Source: Chitinophaga jiangningensis (GTDB lineage Bacteria > Bacteroidota > Bacteroidia > Chitinophagales > Chitinophagaceae). Taken from it: a stretch of 64,000 nt of DNA. Below the pieces are notes generated by a model, which worked only from the letters and a program-made list of their open reading frames with translations, searched no databases and was not told the origin of the DNA. Location: contig NZ_FRBL01000010.1 in NCBI RefSeq assembly GCF_900142605.1, positions 124,001 to 188,000 of the forward strand. Direction: 5' to 3'. The translations under genes were made by a program, and so were the position numbers. This document shows positions 58,248 to 64,000 of this stretch, in pieces (position 1 is the first letter of the stretch; every line of letters begins with the position of its first letter).

Positions 58248-58910
58248 ATGGGACTAAAAATTATTATCACCGGGGCTACCGGTATGGTGGGAGAAGGAGT
58301 ATTGCTAACCTGCCTGGAAAATCCGCAGGTAGAGCAGGTGCTGATCGTAAGCAGAAGGCATTACGATTTTACACATCCTAAGCTGACAGAGCGACTGGTG
58401 CCTGATTTTTTCCGCCTGGATACCATAGCAGCGGACCTCAAAGGATTTGATGCCTGTTTCTTTTGTGCCGGCGTAACGTCCATAGGCAAAGGAGAGGATG
58501 AATACAGGCGTTTAACATACGATACCACTATCGCTTTTGCGCAGCAATTGCTCGCCCAAAGCCCTGACATCTCCTTTATTTATGTTTCCGGTGCCGGTAC
58601 TGACTCCTCAGAAAAAGGCAGGAGCATGTGGGCCCGCGTAAAAGGCAAAACTGAAAACGACCTGGCTAAACTGCCTTTTAAAAAAGAATATAATTTCCGG
58701 CCAGGATTCATGAAAGCAGTACCCGGACAAAAAAATCCGCCCAGGCTCTACTACGCTTTCGCCTGGATGTATCCCTTCCTGAAACTGTTGATGCCCAACA
58801 TGACTTCCACGCTGCAACAAGTGGGCACTGCTATGATCAACGCAGTTACCAAAGGCTATCCTGCCAATGTGCTGGAGGTAAAAGACATCAATAAGCTGGG
58901 AGCACAATAG
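58248..58910 (+). CDS. NAD(P)-binding epimerase/reductase-like protein
   Basis: This 220-residue Rossmann protein starts with the dinucleotide motif ITGATGMVGEGVLLTCL. It resembles the HTATIP2/YbjT group of atypical short-chain dehydrogenases, with FFCAGVTSIG, FIYVSGAGTDSSEKGRSMWARVKGKTE near the active-site region and a C-terminal membrane-proximal segment YYAFAWMYPFLK. Substrate unknown. It may be under the upstream HxlR regulator. Confidence 0.85.
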   Translation: MGLKIIITGATGMVGEGVLLTCLENPQVEQVLIVSRRHYDFTHPKLTERLVPDFFRLDTIAADLKGFDACFFCAGVTSIGKGEDEYRRLTYDTTIAFAQQLLAQSPDISFIYVSGAGTDSSEKGRSMWARVKGKTENDLAKLPFKKEYNFRPGFMKAVPGQKNPPRLYYAFAWMYPFLKLLMPNMTSTLQQVGTAMINAVTKGYPANVLEVKDINKLGAQ

Positions 58911-59042
58911 CATGATAAGTTGAGGGCCTAACGGGCATGAATAGCCGTAGTTTACTTTGAATTGTTGGGGGAAATCTTTACTTTCGGACCAACGATAGTT
59001 TGCCAGCTTTGGCTGAAAGGTAAACCCCCTCTACTTATATCT

Positions 59043-60479
59043 ATGGTATTCAACTCCTTTGAGTTTGCGCTATTCCTGCCAATCGTGTTCATCTTGTATT
59101 GGCTGGTAGCAAAAGGCTCCCTGCTATTTCAAAACCTGGTGTTGTTGGCGGCCAGCTTTGTGTTCTACGGAATGTGGGATTACCGTTTCCTCTTCCTGTT
59201 GTTTTTCTCCATCCTGCTGGATTATACTTCCGGCTTGCAGATACATGCCGCCAAAACACCCAGGGCCAGGCAATGGTGGCTGTTTGCCAGCATCGTCATC
59301 AACCTGGGTTTCCTGTTTTTTTTCAAGTATTACAACTTCTTCGTGGATTCGTTTTCGGACCTGCTGCGGACTTTCGGACTACAGCCGCATGTCTGGACGC
59401 TGAAGATCATACTACCGGTGGGCATTTCGTTTTATACCTTCCATGGCCTGTCGTACGTGATAGATATTTACCGGGAAAAAGTAACGCCTACACGTAATTT
59501 CACGAACTACGCTTTATTTGTAAGCTTCTTTCCCTTGCTGGTAGCTGGCCCCATTGAAAGGGCTACGCATCTGTTGCCGCAAATAGAGCAGCCGCGCCGG
59601 TTTGAGCTGAGCAAGGCTGCGGATGGCCTGCGCCAGATTCTCTGGGGTCTGCTCAAGAAAATGGTGATTGCCGATGGTTGTGCTTTTTATTCCAACCAGA
59701 TCTTTGATAATCCGCATACCTATTCCGGTAGTACGCTGGTGGTGGGTGCAGTGTTGTTTGCTTTCCAGATTTACGGGGACTTTTCCGGGTATTCGGATAT
59801 GGCGCTGGGTATAGCGCGACTTTTTGGATTTGAGCTGCTACGCAATTTTGCATATCCCTATTTTTCCAGGGATATCGCGGAGTTTTGGCGTCGCTGGCAT
59901 ATTTCGTTGTCGTCCTGGTTTAAGGATTATGTGTATATACCGCTGGGCGGCAGCAGGGAAGGGCGTTTTAAAGCAATCCGTAATACGTTTATCATCTTTT
60001 TGCTGAGTGGGTTCTGGCATGGTGCCAACTGGACGTTTATCCTTTGGGGTGGTATCCATGCTTTGTATTTTCTGCCATTATTGCTGGCCAACCGTAACCG
60101 TAAGAACATGGAAATTGTGGCACAGGGGCGCCGGTTACCATCCGTGCCGGAGGCCTGGCAGATGGTGCGTACGTTCGCGCTGGTTACTTTCGCCTGGATT
60201 TTTTTTCGTGCAGAAAGCATGCAGGAGGTGGCAGTGTATATCAGTGGTATTTTCTCTGCTTCTCTTATAGAGATGCCGGTGATATTTCCGAAAGGTTTGC
60301 TCTTGCTTACAGCACTTTTTCTGTTGGCAGAGTGGCAGGGGAGGGAGTATCCTTATGCCCTGGCCAATCTCGAACCGCGCTGGCCGAGGCCTGCCCGCTG
60401 GGCATTGTACACGGTGCTGCTGTTTTGCCTGATCCTGCTGAAATCCGAACAACAACAATTTATCTATTTCCAATTCTGA
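59043..60479 (+). CDS. MBOAT-family O-acyltransferase (AlgI/DltB type)
   Basis: Starting at ATG 59043 gives 478 residues (MVFNSFEFALFLPIVFILYW), the family-typical beginning. It is a polytopic membrane protein with the AlgI signatures FFKYYNFF, FHGLSYVIDIYR, FWRRWHISLSSWFKDYVYIPLGGSR and the catalytic His326 in SGFWHGANWTFILWG. It should pass acetyl groups across the membrane to an extracytoplasmic polysaccharide. The next gene, one base away, encodes an SGNH-like membrane protein that probably completes the transfer. Confidence 0.94.
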   Translation: MVFNSFEFALFLPIVFILYWLVAKGSLLFQNLVLLAASFVFYGMWDYRFLFLLFFSILLDYTSGLQIHAAKTPRARQWWLFASIVINLGFLFFFKYYNFFVDSFSDLLRTFGLQPHVWTLKIILPVGISFYTFHGLSYVIDIYREKVTPTRNFTNYALFVSFFPLLVAGPIERATHLLPQIEQPRRFELSKAADGLRQILWGLLKKMVIADGCAFYSNQIFDNPHTYSGSTLVVGAVLFAFQIYGDFSGYSDMALGIARLFGFELLRNFAYPYFSRDIAEFWRRWHISLSSWFKDYVYIPLGGSREGRFKAIRNTFIIFLLSGFWHGANWTFILWGGIHALYFLPLLLANRNRKNMEIVAQGRRLPSVPEAWQMVRTFALVTFAWIFFRAESMQEVAVYISGIFSASLIEMPVIFPKGLLLLTALFLLAEWQGREYPYALANLEPRWPRPARWALYTVLLFCLILLKSEQQQFIYFQF

Positions 60480-60480
60480 T

Positions 60481-61455
60481 ATGAGAACATTCCTGATACG
60501 CCTGCTGATTTTCAGTGCACTCTTTGCCGGGCTCGTAGTGATAGCTGCCTATAAACTGGCGCAGCCTGGGGAAATGGACTATGTAGGTGGAATTGTGGTT
60601 AAACATAAACGGCTAAACGAAATTAAAGGTCCGCGGTTGATTTTTGCCGGCGGCTCCAATATGGCATTTGGTTTAGATAGTAAGGCTGTAGAAGACTCCC
60701 TCAAAATACCGGTGGTAAACCTGGCGCTGCATGGCGGGCTGGGGCTGGATTTCATGCTGGAGGAACTAAAAGATGTGGTGCGTAACGGTGATGTGGTGAT
60801 ATTGTCGCCGGAATATTTCCTGGAAGCAGGTCGCTATGAGCTGGATGCTGCAGTGGCGGCTTTTATGCCGGCATCGAAAAAATATTTCAAGCATGATTTT
60901 TATACGGTGTTTAAGTATGGTGTAGAATCGCGCTTTACGCAGATCGGTTATAACCGCGACTACCTGATGGCGCGGTGGCGCAAGCGGAATGCACCACCGG
61001 AAAGGGATTATGCCGCGGAGGTTTATTCTCATAAAGCATTTAATAGTTATGGAGATGTGGTGGCACATTTGGATTTACCTTCGTATGGGGCTCCTAAAGT
61101 GCCACTGAAGCTATATGCGGGATATTGGGATGGCATACCTAAAATCAATGCTGCCAGCAGGATACTGGCGCAACGGGGTGTAAAGTTTTACTTCGTGTTC
61201 CCTGCTTTTTGTGCTTCCTCTTTCAACAACAATGCAGCTACGATAGCGAATCTGGAAGCTACCCTGCACAGGGACTTACAGATTCCGGTTATTTCCGGGC
61301 CGCAGGATTTCGTATATCCGGATACGTTATACTATGATTCCTATTACCATCTCACCAAAACCGGAAGAAACCTCCGTACGCAGCAGTTGATAAAGCTGGT
61401 GCAGCCGCTGACGGCGCAGCTGCACGGGGAAAAAATGTTACTCTCCAACAGATAA
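60481..61455 (+). CDS. Membrane-anchored SGNH-like partner of the MBOAT protein
   Basis: This 324-residue protein has one N-terminal membrane anchor (residues 4-24) and a periplasmic alpha/beta domain. SGNH-type elements are visible: FAGGSNMAFGLDS with Ser59 at the nucleophile position, VVNLALHGGLGLDFML, VVILSPEYFLEAG and a C-terminal DSYYHLTKTGR that can supply Asp and His. This is the layout of DltD/AlgJ-like and other MBOAT partner proteins. It is one base from the MBOAT gene, so the two form an acyl-transfer pair; the acceptor polymer is unknown. Confidence 0.78.
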   Translation: MRTFLIRLLIFSALFAGLVVIAAYKLAQPGEMDYVGGIVVKHKRLNEIKGPRLIFAGGSNMAFGLDSKAVEDSLKIPVVNLALHGGLGLDFMLEELKDVVRNGDVVILSPEYFLEAGRYELDAAVAAFMPASKKYFKHDFYTVFKYGVESRFTQIGYNRDYLMARWRKRNAPPERDYAAEVYSHKAFNSYGDVVAHLDLPSYGAPKVPLKLYAGYWDGIPKINAASRILAQRGVKFYFVFPAFCASSFNNNAATIANLEATLHRDLQIPVISGPQDFVYPDTLYYDSYYHLTKTGRNLRTQQLIKLVQPLTAQLHGEKMLLSNR

Positions 61456-61517
61456 GTCCGGTAAGCTGCTGGCATAATAAATGTGATCGTGATCATTATC
61501 ACCAACACCTTTTAACG

Positions 61518-62510
61518 ATGCAGCAGAATACGTTTACCCGTCGCCAGGTATTAGCCGGAATAGGCAGTACGCTGGCTGCTTTATCACTACCTGATGTGGT
61601 GGTGGCCGCAGGCAATGTGCATGCGGCTGCCGGCCCGGAAGATCCGCTAGGCAAATATCCCAAACCTCCTTTTAAAGAGCAGTCGCAGCCCTGGCCCGGC
61701 CTGGCTTCCAAAATGGAACCGCAGCCTGACCACGGGGAAAAGAGCTATAAGGGTAGCGGCCGGCTGGCAGGCCGTAAGGCGCTCATTACCGGTGGAGACT
61801 CCGGTATGGGCCGTGCTGCGGCAATTGCCTATGCCCTCGAAGGTGCAGATGTAGCCATCAACTACCTGCCGGCGGAAGAAGCCGATGCAAAGGAAGTGAT
61901 CGCACTGATTAAGGCAGCGGGGTGCAAAGGAGTGGCCTTGCCGGGCGATTTGCGGGAAGAAAGCTTTTGCAGGAAATTAATTGCTGATGCAGTGAGTGCA
62001 TTGGGAGGGCTGGATATACTGGTGAGCAATGCAGCGCGACAACAAACAAGAGCATCCATTCTGGATGTGAGCAGCGAAGATTTTGATGCCACCATGAAAA
62101 CGAATATCTATGCGCCGTTCTGGTTAATCAAGGCTGCTTTGCCGCACCTGAAGCCGGGATCGGTGATCATTGGTACTTCTTCCGAACAGGCTTACGATCC
62201 CAGTGCCGACTTATACGACTATGCACAAACGAAGGCGGCAACCACCAATTTTGTAAAGTCGCTGGCCAGGCAACTGGCGCCCAAAGGCATCCGTGTAAAC
62301 GGTGTGGCGCCGGGTCCTATCTGGACACCTTTGCAGGTAAGCGGTGGGGCTACCATGGAAAAGCTGAAACAGTTCGGGGGTAATACGCCGATGGGCCGGC
62401 CGGGGCAACCGGTGGAGCTGGCCTCGATTTATGTGCAGCTGGCAGCGGCTGATGCCAGTTATGCTACCGGGCAGGTATATGGCTCATCCGGTGGAGCGGG
62501 GCAGCCTTAG
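61518..62510 (+). CDS. Short-chain dehydrogenase/reductase with Tat signal (YghA type)
   Basis: This 330-residue protein starts with a twin-arginine signal (FTRRQVLAGIGSTLAALSL) and a Pro-rich linker (KYPKPPFKEQSQPWPG), then an SDR domain with TGGDSGMG, NAARQ, catalytic Ser in GTSSEQA and the YAQTK Tyr-Lys pair, and ends GSSGGAGQP. The YghA subgroup (KMEPQPDHGEKSYKG) uses NADP. A Tat signal on an NADPH-dependent reductase is odd because the cofactor would have to be folded in before export; it may serve as an anchor or be non-functional. Confidence 0.9.
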   Translation: MQQNTFTRRQVLAGIGSTLAALSLPDVVVAAGNVHAAAGPEDPLGKYPKPPFKEQSQPWPGLASKMEPQPDHGEKSYKGSGRLAGRKALITGGDSGMGRAAAIAYALEGADVAINYLPAEEADAKEVIALIKAAGCKGVALPGDLREESFCRKLIADAVSALGGLDILVSNAARQQTRASILDVSSEDFDATMKTNIYAPFWLIKAALPHLKPGSVIIGTSSEQAYDPSADLYDYAQTKAATTNFVKSLARQLAPKGIRVNGVAPGPIWTPLQVSGGATMEKLKQFGGNTPMGRPGQPVELASIYVQLAAADASYATGQVYGSSGGAGQP

Positions 62511-62511
62511 C

Positions 62512-62952
62512 TTACCAATATGCTACGTCATTAGCAACGGTGCCGTTGGCATTAAATACAACGTGCTCATCGTGCGGCTTGCCATCGAGGTCTACCTGGT
62601 AGTATACTTTACCATTTTTCTCGAGTCGGTCGGCATCGTCGATGTGGAAGCCTTTGTACTGTGTGGCAATAGCATTGCGAACGGCAGCAGGGAGCTCATT
62701 GGGGCTGATTTCGCGTTTATAGGTCTGCAGTTTACCAGCAGCGTCATAGAGGGCTTTGTATTCGCGCCGGTCCACCTTAAATTCTGCTTCATACAGGTTA
62801 CCTTTCATTTCCCATTCTACTTTGGAAGTTCTGGGGAATTTCAGCTTAAATGCCTTCACAATGGCTACCGGTACCTGGGAGGCCGGAATGTCCTGTGCTG
62901 TGGCGTAGCCTGCGAATGCGAACAGCACTATGGAGAGCAGGAATGTTTTCAT
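62512..62952 (-). CDS. Exported PepSY-like protein (DUF2874)
   Basis: This 146-residue protein has a signal peptide (MKTFLLSIVLFAFAGYATA) followed by two PepSY-like repeats: VPVAIVKAFKLKFPRTSKVEWEMKG..YEAEFKV and LPAAVRNAIATQYKGFHIDDADRLEKNGKVYYQVDL. Bacteroidota have many such proteins; they resemble BLIP-like protease inhibitor folds, with no known role. Its stop abuts that of the convergent SDR gene with a single base between and no terminator visible. Confidence 0.88.
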   Translation of the reverse strand: MKTFLLSIVLFAFAGYATAQDIPASQVPVAIVKAFKLKFPRTSKVEWEMKGNLYEAEFKVDRREYKALYDAAGKLQTYKREISPNELPAAVRNAIATQYKGFHIDDADRLEKNGKVYYQVDLDGKPHDEHVVFNANGTVANDVAYW

Positions 62953-63045
62953 GATGGTGCTTTATTCTTTTAACAACTGCAGGGAAAGAATGTTCCATTG
63001 AACAACCGGCCGCATGTGTATGTTAAGGAAGCATATACGTAACGC

Positions 63046-63648
63046 ATGAATACATTCTGGAGAAATCTCAGGCGCACTACTGCTGCCGGCGCACTGCTTT
63101 TATTACCAGTTTTTGCGGTAATATTTTTAATCCTGAAAATAGCAGAGTTAGTAAAAAAGATAGTGATGCCGGTGGCGCATCATTTCCCCATTGAGATCCC
63201 CGGTATCGGCAAAGAGACGGTGGTGACCATCCTGCTATTGTTAATACTGTGCTTTTTAGCGGGAGTATTTATGAAGTCGAAGCCAGCGCAGCAATTTAAA
63301 AACTGGCTGGAAACGAAGATACTGGTTCATATTCCCGGTTATTCTTATTTGCGAGCATTGTCCACTGATAAACTCAATAGTCAGGATCAGTCGTGGCGCC
63401 CTGCCAGTGTGCTGATTGACGGTAACGAGGTGATTTGTTTTGTGGTAGATGAAACTGAAAATTACTACAGCTTGTTTTTTCCGGGGGCACCTACACCTAC
63501 GTCGGGTACGGTTTCGGCGCGGTTGAAGGGGGATGTGCGACTCCTGCCAATATCGGTGAGTGAAACATTTATGATTATCCGGCAGTTGGGTGTTGGTGCT
63601 GCTGCTGTCCTTGAAAACCTGGACAGGCAGCAGCCTCTGGCAAAATAA
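63046..63648 (+). CDS. DUF502-family membrane protein
   Basis: This 200-residue protein has two membrane helices (about 14-37 and 60-76) with GALLLLPVFAVIFLIL and a GIGKETVVTILLLLILCFLAGVF second helix, then the DUF502 soluble domain with VFIPGYSYLRA-like segment (HIPGYSYLRALS), PASVLIDGNEVICFVVDE and FFPGAPTPTSG. Family function is unknown. Confidence 0.88.
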   Translation: MNTFWRNLRRTTAAGALLLLPVFAVIFLILKIAELVKKIVMPVAHHFPIEIPGIGKETVVTILLLLILCFLAGVFMKSKPAQQFKNWLETKILVHIPGYSYLRALSTDKLNSQDQSWRPASVLIDGNEVICFVVDETENYYSLFFPGAPTPTSGTVSARLKGDVRLLPISVSETFMIIRQLGVGAAAVLENLDRQQPLAK

Positions 63649-63649
63649 T

Positions 63650-64000
63650 TTATTCTTTACTGCCTCTTTCCACCTGCTTAATATCTTCTGCCCGGTTCTG
63701 GTGGAAGTCGAAATGACGGAATTCCTCCGTGTCCGGTAATTCCACCGTATAGCTTTCCAATTGGTCTATTTCAATGGTGACCCCTGAGAGGGTGAGGTCT
63801 ACAATATGGCCGCCGTGTTTTTTATCTGCCGATAAAAAATGAAAATGATAGCCGGAGATATTGGTATTATCCATGTATGCGGGGAGGCGGTAGCCTACCA
63901 GTTCGCCTTCAATATTTTCAAATTCAAAGAATTTTTGCTGTGGGATCATGCTTGCCAGTGTGGGGTAGGGGTGTGAGGTTACCGGTGGAAAGGCGCGTGT
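63650..64000 (-). CDS. budA: Alpha-acetolactate decarboxylase, 5' part beyond the window
   Basis: An open frame runs from the window end to a stop at 63650 without interruption, 116 codons. It matches the C-terminal half of BudA/AlsD: AFPPVTSHPYPTLASMIPQQ, then YRLPAYMDNTNISGYHFHFLSADKKHGGHIVDL, where the zinc ligands are His residues of HFHF and GGH. The enzyme converts acetolactate to acetoin. An internal ATG at 63949 is not the start, because the family sequence continues upstream of it. It is convergent with the DUF502 gene, one base apart. Confidence 0.9.
   Translation of the reverse strand, partial: TRAFPPVTSHPYPTLASMIPQQKFFEFENIEGELVGYRLPAYMDNTNISGYHFHFLSADKKHGGHIVDLTLSGVTIEIDQLESYTVELPDTEEFRHFDFHQNRAEDIKQVERGSKE

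Noticed and set aside
1..64000. Mobile element, prophage or genomic island
   Set aside because: No transposase, integrase, phage gene, tRNA attachment site or direct-repeat boundary was seen; genes are mostly metabolic and in orderly operons.
1..64000. tRNA or rRNA genes
   Set aside because: I found no cloverleaf-type sequence or rRNA segment by reading; a dedicated search such as tRNAscan would be decisive.

Overview
The window looks like chromosomal DNA of a Bacteroidota bacterium, most likely family Chitinophagaceae (Chitinophaga-like). The reasons are the protein families (DUF4199, PepSY-like DUF2874, DUF502, SnoaL lipoproteins, SGNH/GxDLY hydrolase, lone FtsX permease, GH3 and GH9 enzymes), the weak use of Shine-Dalgarno sites, and several TAnnTTTG promoter boxes a few bases upstream of start codons. 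I see no rRNA, tRNA, transposase, integrase or phage gene. This is a taxonomic inference from gene content only.

Layout. 1-7235 (minus): a probable operon running from a catalytically degenerate dihydroorotase-like protein through DUF4199, a GT2 and a GT4 glycosyltransferase into a complete GDP-D-glycero-D-manno-heptose pathway (hddA, gmhA, hddC, gmhB) and a secreted protein cut by the window edge. 7399-11659 (plus): HEAT-like protein, dipeptidyl peptidase IV-type S9 peptidase and two tandem thioredoxins, followed by a frameshifted fragment of the menaquinone enzyme MqnE. 11970-15228 (minus): DUF1349 protein, SGNH hydrolase and a LacI regulator, with a double LacI-type operator and a cluster of ACAGTGAACAA repeats. 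15615-17588: OmpA lipoprotein, DUF2867 and DinB proteins, separated by hairpin repeats.

17686-23806 (minus) is the most interesting locus. It holds egtD and egtB for ergothioneine synthesis, translationally coupled to an OpuC/EgtUV-type ABC transporter and a mercuric-reductase-like flavoprotein. In the permease/binding-protein fusion the two halves of the substrate-binding domain are in swapped order, a clean circular permutation. 23955-32187: dusB, a GNAT/HTH pair with twin operators that resembles a toxin-antitoxin module, an NTF2-like lipoprotein, an aldo/keto reductase, and GH3 and GH9 polysaccharide hydrolases. 32260-38605: FtsX permease behind a candidate sigma-54 promoter with paired upstream sites, Bcr/CflA exporter, GNAT protein and acetyl-CoA hydrolase/transferase.

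38786-49138: small secreted protein, a 79-bp tandem repeat array, non-specific endonuclease, M20 amidohydrolase, lipoprotein, AraC regulator, and a three-gene signalling operon (sigma-54 response regulator, TPR histidine kinase, single-domain response regulator) with its own candidate sigma-54 promoter and palindromic upstream site. 49266-64000: TetR/MFS pair, cobalamin riboswitch with metE, thioesterase, Qnr-like pentapeptide protein, small GNAT, PhnA, divergent MFS/HxlR pair, NAD-binding epimerase, MBOAT/SGNH O-acylation pair, Tat-exported SDR, PepSY-like protein, DUF502 and a partial acetolactate decarboxylase.

Between genes, often converging ones, the window repeatedly carries chains of long hairpins with tiny loops whose neighbouring stems share an arm, and a second palindromic family built on AGACGCC-N5-GGCGTCT. 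Both families sometimes supply the stop codon of the neighbouring gene.
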